A stretch of DNA of 32,506 nucleotides from an uncultured Synergistaceae bacterium (lineage in GTDB: Bacteria; Synergistota; Synergistia; Synergistales; Dethiosulfovibrionaceae): the NCBI GenBank assembly GCA_902489135.1, contig CABTYW010000015.1, positions 1-32,506 on the forward strand, read 5' to 3'. The number at the start of each line of letters is the position of its first letter. The stretch's first letter is position 1. This document shows positions 7,914-16,063 of the stretch, piece after piece. The notes below the pieces were generated by a model. The model saw nothing but the letters and a program-made list of their open reading frames with translations, was not told the origin of the DNA and made no database searches. The position numbers and the translations under genes were made by a program.

Positions 7914-8918
7914 ATGTCGGAGAACATTTTAAAGATCACCGATCTGCACACCTCTTTCTTCACGCCCGTCGGCGAAGTCAAGGCGGTAAGCGGCGTTTCG
8001 CTGTCGGTGGACCGGGGGCAGGTTCTGGGCATCGTGGGTGAATCGGGCAGCGGCAAGTCGGTCACCATGCTGTCCATGCTCAAGCTCCTCGGCCCGTCGG
8101 GAAAAATCGTGGGCGGCTCCGTGGACTTTGAAGGCATGGAGCTGACCACCATGGACCTGGCGCACATGGAGGACATCCGCGCCAACAAGATCTCCATGAT
8201 TTTCCAGGATCCCATGACCAGCCTCAACCCCGTGCTTTCCATCGCCTACCAGCTCTGCGAGCCGCTGATCCGCCACAAGAAAATGTCGCGGAGAGCGGCG
8301 GAAAGGCGCGCCGTTGAACTTCTCCACGAGGTGGGCATCGAGCCGGCGGAAGAGCGCCTCAAACAGTATCCTCACCAGTTCAGCGGCGGCCAGCGCCAGA
8401 GAATCATGATCGCCATGGCTCTGGCCTGCAATCCCGACCTGCTCATCGCCGACGAGCCCACCACCGCCCTTGACGTGACCGTTCAGGCGCAGACGCTGGA
8501 GCTGATGAAGGACCTGCAGAAGAAAAACAACACGGCCATTATTATCATCACCCACGATCTGGGCGTCATCGCCGGCATGGCCGACCGCGTGTCCGTCATG
8601 TACAGCGGGCACATCGTGGAGGAAGGTTCGCGGCGCGATATTTTCTATCGTCCCGTCCACCCTTACACTCAGGGGCTTCTGAGGTCGGTCCCAAATCCCG
8701 ACAGCCTTGTCAAGGAACGGCTCATTCCCATCAAGGGGCAGCCGCCCGATCTGCTCAATCCGCCCAGGGGCTGCCCCTACGCGCTGCGCTGCGATCACGC
8801 CATGCGCATCTGCATGGACTATCCGCCGCAGATGCGGGCCATCGGCGAAGGACACAACGCCTCGTGCTGGCTTCAGCACATCAACGGGAAGGGGGGCGAC
8901 GCCCATGACTGCAAGTAA
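7914..8918 (+). CDS. Oligopeptide/dipeptide ABC transporter ATP-binding protein, OppD/DppD family
   Basis: 334 residues from the ATG at 7914, which has AAGGAG eight bases upstream; an in-frame upstream codon at 7872 lies inside the previous gene and lacks such a site. Walker A G-E-S-G-S-G-K-S is at residues 42-49, with signature F-S-G-G-Q-R-Q-R, Walker B L-L-I-A-D-E-P-T-T-A-L-D and the switch His in I-I-T-H-D-L-G-V. The C-terminal oligopeptide-transporter extension has spaced cysteines (G-C-P-Y-A-L-R-C, I-C-M, S-C-W-L) of the type that binds an iron-sulfur cluster in relatives. Partners with the following OppF-like ATPase. Confidence 0.93.
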   Translation: MSENILKITDLHTSFFTPVGEVKAVSGVSLSVDRGQVLGIVGESGSGKSVTMLSMLKLLGPSGKIVGGSVDFEGMELTTMDLAHMEDIRANKISMIFQDPMTSLNPVLSIAYQLCEPLIRHKKMSRRAAERRAVELLHEVGIEPAEERLKQYPHQFSGGQRQRIMIAMALACNPDLLIADEPTTALDVTVQAQTLELMKDLQKKNNTAIIIITHDLGVIAGMADRVSVMYSGHIVEEGSRRDIFYRPVHPYTQGLLRSVPNPDSLVKERLIPIKGQPPDLLNPPRGCPYALRCDHAMRICMDYPPQMRAIGEGHNASCWLQHINGKGGDAHDCK

Positions 8919-9870
8919 CGAAGTCCTTCTGGACGTCAGGGACCTGTACAAACATTTCAAAGTGTCCAAAGGCGTGGTGCGTTCCGTCGACGGCATTTCG
9001 CTGAAAATCCGCAAGGGCGAAACTCTGGGCCTCGCCGGCGAATCGGGCTGCGGCAAGACCACGGCCGGACGAACCATCATCCGCCTTTACGACGTCACCT
9101 CGGGCAGCATTCAGTGGAAGGGGCACGAGTTGTCCCACCTGACTCAGAAGGAAATGACGCCCTACCGCAAGGAACTGCAAATGATCTTCCAGGATCCCTA
9201 CGCCTCGCTGAACCCCCGAATGACCGTGGGCGACATTGTGATCGAGCCCATGATCATCCACGGCATCCCCAGGGACGAGAGGATTGACCGCATGAGGCGT
9301 CTTCTCTCCCTTGTGGGGCTCAACAGCGAGCATGCCAATCGCTATCCCCACGAGTTCTCCGGCGGCCAGCGCCAGCGCATCGGCATCGCCCGCGCCCTGG
9401 CCGTGGAGCCGGAGTGCATCATCTGCGACGAGCCCATTTCCGCTCTGGACGTGTCCATTCAGGCGCAGATCGTCAACATGCTGGAAGACCTTCAGCACGA
9501 ACTGGGGCTGACCTATCTCTTCATCGCCCACGACCTTTCCATGGTGAAGCACATCAGCAACCGCGTCGCCATTATGTATCTGGGCAACATCGTGGAAGTG
9601 GCCGAGAGCAACGAACTTTACACCAACCCGCTTCATCCCTACACGCAATCACTGCTTTCCGCCATCCCCGTGCCCGATCCTGACAAATCCGACGCCCGCA
9701 GCCGCATCCAGCTGAAAGGTGAAATTCCCAGTCCCATCAACCCTCCGTCGGGCTGCAAATTTCACACCCGCTGCCCCAAAGCCTTCGAGCGGTGCAGCGT
9801 CGAAACTCCGGTGCTTTGCACGGCAGGCGGCACCGACCATCAGTGCGCCTGCTGGCTGGTCAACGCTTAA
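8905..9870 (+). CDS. Oligopeptide/dipeptide ABC transporter ATP-binding protein, OppF/DppF family
   Basis: 321 residues from the ATG at 8905, overlapping the OppD-like gene by 14 bases. Walker A G-E-S-G-C-G-K-T is at residues 45-52, followed by Q-loop I-F-Q-D-P-Y-A-S-L-N-P-R, signature F-S-G-G-Q-R-Q-R and Walker B I-I-C-D-E-P-I-S-A-L-D. The C-terminal cysteine motif G-C-K-F-H-T-R-C-P ... C-A-C-W is conserved. It forms the heterodimeric ATPase with the OppD-like subunit. Confidence 0.93.
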   Translation: MTASNEVLLDVRDLYKHFKVSKGVVRSVDGISLKIRKGETLGLAGESGCGKTTAGRTIIRLYDVTSGSIQWKGHELSHLTQKEMTPYRKELQMIFQDPYASLNPRMTVGDIVIEPMIIHGIPRDERIDRMRRLLSLVGLNSEHANRYPHEFSGGQRQRIGIARALAVEPECIICDEPISALDVSIQAQIVNMLEDLQHELGLTYLFIAHDLSMVKHISNRVAIMYLGNIVEVAESNELYTNPLHPYTQSLLSAIPVPDPDKSDARSRIQLKGEIPSPINPPSGCKFHTRCPKAFERCSVETPVLCTAGGTDHQCACWLVNA

Positions 9871-9931
9871 ATCGGCTTCAACGCGCTCTGCAGCGCGTCT
9901 CAATCACACATTGCTAAGGAGGAATTGGATC

Positions 9932-11524
9932 ATGAACAAGCGCAGTTGGATTTTAGCGGTTGCCGCAGCCCTGGCACTTTGCACGGGCGCTTTCGCGGCG
10001 GAAAAAGTATTCGTCTACAACCTGGGCGTGGAGCCCCGCACCATCGACCCCGCTCTCAACAACGCCGTAGACGGATCGACCATTATCAACAACATCTTCG
10101 AAGGTCTTGTGCGCATTTCCTTCAACGACAGTCCCGAACCCGGCCTTGCCGAGAAATGGGACGTCTCCGAGGACGGCCTCACCTGGACCTTCCACCTTCG
10201 CGAGGGCCTCAAGTGGAGCGACGGCAAACCGCTGACGGCGGAACACGTTCGTTACGGCTACATGCGCGTTCTCGATCCTGAAGTGGCGTCGCCCTACGCC
10301 TATCTCGCCTTCGGCATTCTCAACGGCGAAGAGTTCTACAACGGCAAGTGCAAGCGCGAAGACGTGGGCATCAAGGCCCTTGACGACAGAACTCTCGAGG
10401 TGAAGCTGGCTTACAAAGATCCTCTGCTGCTGGATCACTTCTCCTACCACATCTTCTTCCCCGCCAGACCCGACGTGGTGGAAGCCAATCCCCGCGGCTG
10501 GACCAGCGACCCCAAAACCTGCGTCGGCAACGGCCCCTTCTATCTGTCGGGCTGGAACCACAACGCCGAAATGGAACTGACCAAGAACCCCTACTACTGG
10601 GATGCCAAGAACGTCAAGATCGACAAAGTCCGCGTGGTCATGATCGCCGACCCCAACACCAGCCTCGCGGCCTTCAAGAGCGGCAAGATCGACTTCACCC
10701 CCAGAATGCCGGCCATGCAGATTCCCATGCTGCTCAAGAGCGGCGTCGCGTCGCCTCGCTTTGAGCTGGGCACCAGCTTCAGCGTGTTCAACATCACCAA
10801 GCCGCCCTTTGACAATCCTCTGGTTCGCAAGGCCTTTGCCCTGGCCGTGGATCGCACGGCTCTGACGGAAAAAGTGACCATGAGCGGCCAGGTTCCCGCC
10901 GAAGCCTTCATCCCTCTGGGAATTCCCGGCCCCTCCGACGACAAGGACTTCCGTGCCGCCAGCGGCAAGAGCTATTTCAGCGTGCACGCCCAGCCCGAAG
11001 AGGCCAGAAAGCTTCTCGCCGAGGCGGGTTATCCCAACGGCAAGGGCTTCCCCAAGATCACCTACAAGTACAACACCAACGAAGGCAACAAGAACATCGC
11101 CGAAGCCCTTCAGGCCATGTGGAAGCAGAACCTGGGCATCGAAGTGGATCTGTACAACGAAGAGTGGAAGGTCTTCATCAACACCCGCAACCAGAAGGAC
11201 TACCAGATTGCCCGTCACTCCTACCTGGTTGACTTCTTCGACGCCGGCAGCCTTCTTGACCTGTTCGTCACCGACTCTCCCGAAAACGTCACGGGCTACA
11301 GCAACGCCAAGTACGATGAGCTGATGCATGCCTCCAGAAAGGAAATGGACCGCGAGAAGCGCATCAAAATGATGCTCGAGGCCGAGGACATCGTCCTCAA
11401 GGATGTGCCCCTTATTCCTCTGTACTACAACGGCAGCGCCTATCTGCTGAACAAACGCATCAAGGGGCTCTACCTGTCGCCTCGCAAGTGGGACTTCTTC
11501 CGCGGCATCGAAATCGTTCAGTAA
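9932..11524 (+). CDS. Peptide ABC transporter substrate-binding protein, SBP_bac_5 (OppA/DppA) family
   Basis: 530 residues. A Sec signal peptide covers about residues 1-22 (M-N-K-R-S, hydrophobic core, A-F-A-A-E); the Cys in it is not in a lipobox, so a free periplasmic protein is predicted. The mature start resembles OppA (L-G-V-E-P-R-T-I-D-P-A-L-N-N, then I-I-N-N-I-F-E-G-L). W-T-F-H-L-R-E-G-L-K-W-S-D-G-K-P is the family signature, and R-K-A-F-A-L-A-V-D-R begins lobe II. AAGGAGG at 9916-9922 precedes the ATG; upstream in-frame sequence overlaps the OppF-like gene and is not used. Length suits an oligopeptide (OppA-type) binder. It is last in the operon and followed by a strong terminator. 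Confidence 0.93.
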   Translation: MNKRSWILAVAAALALCTGAFAAEKVFVYNLGVEPRTIDPALNNAVDGSTIINNIFEGLVRISFNDSPEPGLAEKWDVSEDGLTWTFHLREGLKWSDGKPLTAEHVRYGYMRVLDPEVASPYAYLAFGILNGEEFYNGKCKREDVGIKALDDRTLEVKLAYKDPLLLDHFSYHIFFPARPDVVEANPRGWTSDPKTCVGNGPFYLSGWNHNAEMELTKNPYYWDAKNVKIDKVRVVMIADPNTSLAAFKSGKIDFTPRMPAMQIPMLLKSGVASPRFELGTSFSVFNITKPPFDNPLVRKAFALAVDRTALTEKVTMSGQVPAEAFIPLGIPGPSDDKDFRAASGKSYFSVHAQPEEARKLLAEAGYPNGKGFPKITYKYNTNEGNKNIAEALQAMWKQNLGIEVDLYNEEWKVFINTRNQKDYQIARHSYLVDFFDAGSLLDLFVTDSPENVTGYSNAKYDELMHASRKEMDREKRIKMMLEAEDIVLKDVPLIPLYYNGSAYLLNKRIKGLYLSPRKWDFFRGIEIVQ

Positions 11525-11571
11525 TTTCGGCAACGAAGCAAAAATTTTCACCCCTTCTGTCAAAGAACCAC

Positions 11572-11604
11572 AGAGGAACCGCTTGATGCGGTTCCTCTTT
11601 TTTT
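11572..11604 (+). terminator. Intrinsic terminator of the peptide ABC operon
   Basis: A perfect 11-bp stem, 11572-11582 paired with 11588-11598, with a 5-base loop and a T-run to 11604. Confidence 0.93.
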
Positions 11605-11697
11605 AACGGCGTCCGCTACCGTTTTGCAAAATCCCCCGCAACAGACGTAACACGGCGAAAATCAGCGACAGAGGGCCTCTTTCCTCCCTCCAAAGGA

Positions 11698-11706
11698 TGC
11701 TATAAT
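11698..11706 (+). promoter_or_regulatory. Extended -10 promoter of the NAGPA-domain gene
   Basis: TG-C-TATAAT at 11698-11706, 34 bases before the start codon. GAAGGAGA around 11723-11730 is the ribosome site. No clear -35. Confidence 0.65.
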
Positions 11707-11739
11707 AAAAAAAATTTTCCTCGAAGGAGATTTGACGCC

Positions 11740-13461
11740 ATGAATTTCTTGAAAAGATCAGCCGCGCTGCTCTTCGGGCTTGCCGCGGTTTTTGCCGCCG
11801 GCGCCGCAGGCGCCGACGTGCCGCGCGGTCAAGTTCTGGGCGAGCTGATGATCGCCCTCGACCTCCCGCTGAAATCGGGGCGTTCTTTCATCGACGTGGA
11901 CGAGACGACGCCCTACGGACAGGCCCTCGTCTCCGCTCTGTCACTGGGAATTCTCTATCCCGCCGAAGATTTTTCGCCGGAAATCACCTGCACCAACGCC
12001 GAAACGCTGATGTTCGCCCTTCAGGCCATGGGCTTTCGCCACGAGGGGGAGATCGCCCGCTGGGCGCTGCCCCCCGAAGATCCCAAGCTGCCGCCGTACA
12101 TCTCGGGCTACGTGGCTCTCGCCAAATCACTGAAGCCCGCCGCTCCCGCCGACGTCACCGCGGCCCCCTGGGGAAACACCACCGAAGACCAGCTCCGGCG
12201 CGTGTTGCGCTGGGCCGTGCAGTGCCGAAGCGGCGTCCTCTGGGAGCATGAGATCAAACGCCCCGAAGGCACGCTGAAAATTCACCGCGAAAGCGTGGGA
12301 CGACCGCCCAGCGCTTGGCGCGTCATGCTGGGCATCTACAGCGACGAAAGCCGCGCCGCCGCCGCGGCACTGAACGCCGGCGGAACCTGCCGGTTCACCG
12401 CCATGCCCCTCGACAGCGCGTGGGCCGTGGTATCTCAGCCCATGGCCGACCGCGCCGAGGCCTGTAAAGTTGCCGCGGCGAAGGGCGGAGACGCCGGTGC
12501 TGCCGTCCTTCCTGAATCGGGAGAAAGCGAAGCCCTTTTCTGGACGGCCTTCACGCCCAGGAAAAACGGCGACGCCGTGATTCGCGGAAGCCGACGCGCC
12601 GAAGCCTGGAAGCTGAAAAAGCTCTCCGACATCGCCAACGACCATGGCGCCCTGGCGGCCGTCAACGGCGGGTATTTCAGCGCCTCGGGCCCCATCGGCA
12701 CGCTTTTCAGCGACGGCCTGCCCATGACGCTCCCCTATTACAACCGCTCCATGGCCGCATGGAACACCCGCGGCAAGCTGTGTTTCACCGGCGGTGAATA
12801 CCGCGCGCGGCTACAGATAAACGACAATCCTGCCGTCACGGTGGCCGTGAACGCACCTGCCGGCTTCGGCGAAACGGTCGTGCTGACGCCCTCTTTGGGC
12901 ACCGGAAACCGCGCGGGCAACAACGGCACCGCGGCGCTGGTTCACGGCGGCCTTGTCCGGGAGGTGGCACGGGCGCTGGTCTTCCGCCGCGACATGGCCG
13001 AAGGCGACTGGCTCATCGTGACCCGCGACCCCAAGATGCTCATCAACAGGGGTGACCGCGCCAAGCTCAGCGTTCAATGGCGCAGCGAACCGCCTTTCGC
13101 CGTGGAAACCGCCGTGCAGGCGGGACCGTTGCTTTACGCTCCGCGCCGTCAATATCGCGACGAAATGATCGACGAAAAAGTTCTCGCGCTGCGCCACCCC
13201 CGAACCCTTCTGGGACAGAAAGGCCGCCGAATGGTGTGGATCGTCGTCGACGGCCGTTCGTCATGGCACAGCCAGGGCCTGACCATCGAGGAAGCAGCCG
13301 CGTGGGGGCGCCGGCTGGGTCTGACGGCTCTGCTCAATCTCGACGGCGGCGGCTCGTCGGAGCTGTGGTGGGATGGACACGTCGTCAATCGAGTCAGCGA
13401 CGGCCGCGAGCGCCCCATGCCCTACGGCCTCATGGTGCTGAAAAAAGAGACGGCGAAATAA
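11740..13461 (+). CDS. Secreted phosphodiester glycosidase (NAGPA-domain) protein
   Basis: 573 residues. An N-terminal signal peptide covers about residues 1-25 (hydrophobic, A-A-G-A-D-V). Residues ~30-110 resemble an S-layer-homology-like segment (S-F-I-D-V-D-E-T-T-P-Y-G, L-S-L-G-I-L-Y-P). Residues ~170-270 look like an SPOR-type beta-alpha region (V-M-L-G-I-Y-S-D-E-S). The C-terminal ~290 residues are the NAGPA/DUF2233 domain: A-V-N-G-G-Y-F, later V-D-G-R-S-S-W-H-S-Q-G and N-L-D-G-G-G-S-S-E-L-W, ending R-P-M-P-Y-G-L-M-V. The family hydrolyses sugar phosphodiester linkages, so an envelope or exopolysaccharide role is likely; the substrate here is unknown. Single-gene unit with its own promoter. 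Confidence 0.87.
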   Translation: MNFLKRSAALLFGLAAVFAAGAAGADVPRGQVLGELMIALDLPLKSGRSFIDVDETTPYGQALVSALSLGILYPAEDFSPEITCTNAETLMFALQAMGFRHEGEIARWALPPEDPKLPPYISGYVALAKSLKPAAPADVTAAPWGNTTEDQLRRVLRWAVQCRSGVLWEHEIKRPEGTLKIHRESVGRPPSAWRVMLGIYSDESRAAAAALNAGGTCRFTAMPLDSAWAVVSQPMADRAEACKVAAAKGGDAGAAVLPESGESEALFWTAFTPRKNGDAVIRGSRRAEAWKLKKLSDIANDHGALAAVNGGYFSASGPIGTLFSDGLPMTLPYYNRSMAAWNTRGKLCFTGGEYRARLQINDNPAVTVAVNAPAGFGETVVLTPSLGTGNRAGNNGTAALVHGGLVREVARALVFRRDMAEGDWLIVTRDPKMLINRGDRAKLSVQWRSEPPFAVETAVQAGPLLYAPRRQYRDEMIDEKVLALRHPRTLLGQKGRRMVWIVVDGRSSWHSQGLTIEEAAAWGRRLGLTALLNLDGGGSSELWWDGHVVNRVSDGRERPMPYGLMVLKKETAK

Positions 13462-13535
13462 CCGCCGCGGCCTTGGCCTCTTTTCACCGAAAAATCGGCG
13501 CGCGAAAACGGCCGAAAAAGTTCATGGAACGCGAA

Positions 13536-13576
13536 AACTCCGCGAATCCTGCGTCCTGCGCAGGCTTCGCGGAGTT
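13536..13576. terminator. Long hairpin between convergent NAGPA and MATE genes
   Basis: An 11-bp stem 13536-13546/13566-13576 continues, after one mismatch, into a CCTGCG/CGCAGG stem. The A-rich left flank and pyrimidine-rich right flank suggest a terminator for one or both converging genes, but no long T-run follows. The rest of the 284-base gap shows only weak CCGG-type hairpins near 13680-13700. Confidence 0.5.
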
Positions 13577-13745
13577 CTCTTCTCGCGTGAAAGACTTCGG
13601 GGAAATTTGTCTCAACATCCCCTTCAGCGGGGTGCCGGGGAGATGAAAAACGTCCGGCAAAAAGGCCCCGCGGCTGAGCGCGCCGGTTTTTCGGCCGGTT
13701 TTCACCATAAAGATGGGGAACAAGCCCCCGCCTTTCATCAAAAGC

Positions 13746-15176
13746 TCACGGCGCCGCGTCCTGTTTCGGCGAAGGCACATGGCCCGATCGGACGATGCTG
13801 CGCTCCATCCAGTGACTGCGACGATAATAGAGAATGAAGGAAAACGACGTAATCACCCAGCTGATGGGATAGCTCCAGCACAGTATCAAAATGGTGCGGT
13901 GCAGCGGCAGGACGAACCACACCCAGCACAGGCGGAAAACGCAGATGCCCACGGCCATCATAATGGTGGGCACAAGCGAGTCGCCCGTGCCGCGGATGCC
14001 GCCCCCCAGCGTCTCAATGAATACGTAGGTGAAGTAATAGGGCACCATGGTCTTCATCATGGACATGGCGATGTTTACCACTTCCCGGTCGTCGGTGAAG
14101 AAAAAATAAATCTCTTCGGCGAAAATCATCATAACAGCGCTGGTAAAAACCGTGGCGATAAAGGCCATGAGCGTGCAGCTGCTGATGCTCTGAATGACGC
14201 GGTCGTACTTTCGGGCGCCGAAGTTCTGCCCGCTGAAGGTGGACAGGGCCATGCCGAAAGCCCCCATCATCTGCCAGTACAGCGCGTCGCTTTTGCTGAG
14301 AACGGTCCAGGCGGCCACCACGTTGACGCCGAAGGCGTTGACGGAGGCCTGAATGACAATGTTGGCCACGGCGTACATGGACGACTGAAGAGCCGCAGGC
14401 AGGCCGATATTCACAATGGTGCGCAGCAACGGCAGGGTGAAGCGGATTTTCCGCCACTCCAGACGGAACGGAGCTTCCTCCCGTGTGAGCAAAATCCATA
14501 CGCCCCAGGCGCTGACTCCCTGAGAGAGCACCGTCGCCCAGCCGGCACCTGCCACGCCCCAGCCCAGGCGAGCCACGAAGAGCAAATCCAGCAGGATATT
14601 GAGCAGCGTTCCCGCCACCAGCAGGTAGAAGGGACGCTTCGAGTCGCCCCGGGCGCGCAAAATGGCGGCGCCGACGTTGTAAATCAGGCCGAAGCCCGAA
14701 CCGCCCATAAATATTTTCAGATAGGTTTCAGCGTAGGGCAGCACCGACGGCGGCGTGTTCATCAGCGCCAAAGCCCCTTTGGAGAGAAACATGCCCAGCA
14801 GGCCGATGACCGCCCCGCCCGCAAGTCCCAAAGCCACCGAAGTGTGCAGCGCCAGCGACGTGCGCTCCATGTCCTCGGCGCCCCAGGACTGAGCGATGAC
14901 CACCGTGGCGCCTGTGGTGATGCCGATGAAGAAACTGATCACCAAAGCGATGAGAACGCCCGTGGGGCCGCCCACGGCAGCCAGCGCCACCTTGCTCACG
15001 AACCGCCCCACCACCACCGCGTCAACGGTGTTGTAAAGCACCTGAAAGAACGTGCCCAGCATCAGCGGAAAGAAAAAAAGAAGCAGCTGCTCCCAGATCA
15101 CACCCTCCACGATCTGATTTTTCGCCAGTTTCAAAGCTCTCACGACCCCGGGAAAAAATATAAAAAAAGAATACAA
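13746..15176 (-). CDS. MATE family efflux transporter
   Basis: Up to 476 residues and about twelve hydrophobic segments in two related halves. The N-terminal half has F-F-P-L-M-L-G-T-F-F-Q-V-L-Y-N-T-V-D-A with V-V-G-R-F, and the second half repeats G-L-P-A-A-L-Q-S-S-M-Y, both hallmarks of MatE Na+/H+-coupled drug/organic-cation antiporters. It resembles the Firmicute MepA-like branch more than NorM. The start is uncertain. The TTG at 15176 sits directly against AAAGGAGGA (too close), and an in-frame GTG at 15143 would begin V-R-A-L-K-L-A. Substrate not predictable. Confidence 0.88.
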   Translation of the reverse strand: MYSFFIFFPGVVRALKLAKNQIVEGVIWEQLLLFFFPLMLGTFFQVLYNTVDAVVVGRFVSKVALAAVGGPTGVLIALVISFFIGITTGATVVIAQSWGAEDMERTSLALHTSVALGLAGGAVIGLLGMFLSKGALALMNTPPSVLPYAETYLKIFMGGSGFGLIYNVGAAILRARGDSKRPFYLLVAGTLLNILLDLLFVARLGWGVAGAGWATVLSQGVSAWGVWILLTREEAPFRLEWRKIRFTLPLLRTIVNIGLPAALQSSMYAVANIVIQASVNAFGVNVVAAWTVLSKSDALYWQMMGAFGMALSTFSGQNFGARKYDRVIQSISSCTLMAFIATVFTSAVMMIFAEEIYFFFTDDREVVNIAMSMMKTMVPYYFTYVFIETLGGGIRGTGDSLVPTIMMAVGICVFRLCWVWFVLPLHRTILILCWSYPISWVITSFSFILYYRRSHWMERSIVRSGHVPSPKQDAAP

Positions 15177-15188
15177 TCCTCCTTTTTA

Positions 15189-15197
15189 ATTGTACCA
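15189..15197 (-). promoter_or_regulatory. Extended -10 promoter of the MATE gene
   Basis: On the minus strand TGG-TACAAT reads from 15197 to 15189. Transcription would start within or just before the AAAGGAGG at 15177-15184, leaving almost no leader. Confidence 0.45.
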
Positions 15198-15680
15198 TGG
15201 GGTGCGGGCTTTGAAGCGACGCCGGCAAGGCGGTTGCGCTTTATATACTATGGAAAGGCGTCCCGCAAAAAATGCTTTGCCGTAAGCGGACAACAAAAAT
15301 GCTCCGCCGAGGCGAGACCGCCGTGAACGCGCCGCGCAAAAGCGCCCCTGTGAAATGAGCACGTCCCCCTCGCCTCCCCAAAGACGCCGCCGCAAAAGGC
15401 AGCCGCGTCTCTCAGAGGCAAAACCTCCGTTGGAACGCCGGAAAATTTTTTTACCCGCCATGAGGCGGCACAAAAAAACACGCCGCCTTTTTTTAAGGAA
15501 GCGCCGTGAGAGTTCCCGCGGAAAACAAAATTCCTGCATAAAAAGGTGAAACCACCCCCGAAAGGCCAATTTTTATCATCTTATCAATCATGACGATGCA
15601 ATTAAATTCTCACTTATATCCTCTGCACAAAAGCCACTGTGAAATCTATTCCATAAATCTATTCATTATTTTTATGGTTA
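15198..15680. other. Gene-poor intergenic region with near-repeat and orphan terminator
   Basis: No protein gene is supported on either strand. Two similar segments near 15278 and 15295 share a C-A-A-A-A-A-T-G-C-T core followed by GCCG. A strong plus-strand terminator lies at 15463-15494. Possible small RNA or remnant of a lost gene. Confidence 0.4.
15463..15494 (+). terminator. Orphan intrinsic terminator
   Basis: AGGCGGC (15463-15469) pairs with GCCGCCT (15482-15488) and is followed by a seven-T run. No protein gene ends upstream on this strand: the nearest plus-strand stop is at 13461, beyond the antisense MATE gene. Confidence 0.7.
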
Positions 15681-15683
15681 ATG

Positions 15684-15710
15684 TTAGAATTAATATATAA
15701 AAGTTATAGT
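15684..15710 (+). promoter_or_regulatory. Probable promoter of the Mop gene
   Basis: TATAGT at 15705-15710 as -10 with TTAGAA around 15684-15689 as a weak -35, in a locally AT-rich segment 60 bases before the ATG. AAGGAGG precedes the start at 15769. Confidence 0.4.
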
Positions 15711-15768
15711 ACAGCGTTCGTAAGGGGCTCATCACGTATTCAGACCGATACTCAAGGAGGACATTTAC

Positions 15769-15978
15769 ATGAAATACGGTGTACGCAACGATCTTAAAGC
15801 AACGGTAAAGGAAATCAAGAAGGGCGAAATCATGAGCCAGGTGGAGTGCGTTCTCGCTTCCGGCGAGACCGTGGCCTCCGTTCTGACCACAGACTCCGTC
15901 GCGGATATGGGGTTGAAGGTGGGCGACAAAATTCACCTTTTGGTGAAGGCCATTCACGTGGTCCCCGCCAAGGAATAA
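15769..15978 (+). CDS. Solitary Mop (TOBE) molybdate/tungstate-binding protein
   Basis: 69 residues, the normal size for a single TOBE/Mop domain. It has the N-terminal R-N-D-L-K-A-T-V-K-E-I-K-K-G (family: R-N-x-L-x-G-x-V), E-V-type strands, A-S-G-E-T-V-A-S-V-L-T, D-S-V-A-D-M-G-L-K-V-G-D-K-I and the final V-K-A-I-H-V. Mop proteins are cytoplasmic hexamers that store molybdate, tungstate or pterin cofactor. No modABC or cofactor genes are adjacent, so it stands alone as a single-gene transcript between its own promoter and a bidirectional terminator. Confidence 0.88.
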   Translation: MKYGVRNDLKATVKEIKKGEIMSQVECVLASGETVASVLTTDSVADMGLKVGDKIHLLVKAIHVVPAKE

Positions 15979-15992
15979 AAACTGCATGCGGC

Positions 15993-16031
15993 AAAAAAAG
16001 CGGTGTGCCCTCAGGGCACCCCGCTTTTTTT
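15993..16031. terminator. Bidirectional terminator
   Basis: A-tract plus GCGG-(T)-GTGCCC paired with GGGCAC-(C)-CCGC and a T-tract, symmetric for both strands. It lies between the Mop gene (+, ends 15978) and nfo (-, ends 16064). Confidence 0.88.
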
Positions 16032-16063
16032 GTTTTTTCGGCTACGCCTCAAGGTCCCTCCGC

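Noticed and set aside
9932..10010. Lipoprotein signal on the peptide-binding protein
   Set aside because: The only Cys in the signal region is preceded by A-L, not a small residue at -1, so no lipobox; a normal signal-peptidase I site follows.
9953..11563. 536-codon open frame on the minus strand
   Set aside because: Antisense to the peptide-binding protein, whose signal peptide and family motifs are clear on the plus strand.
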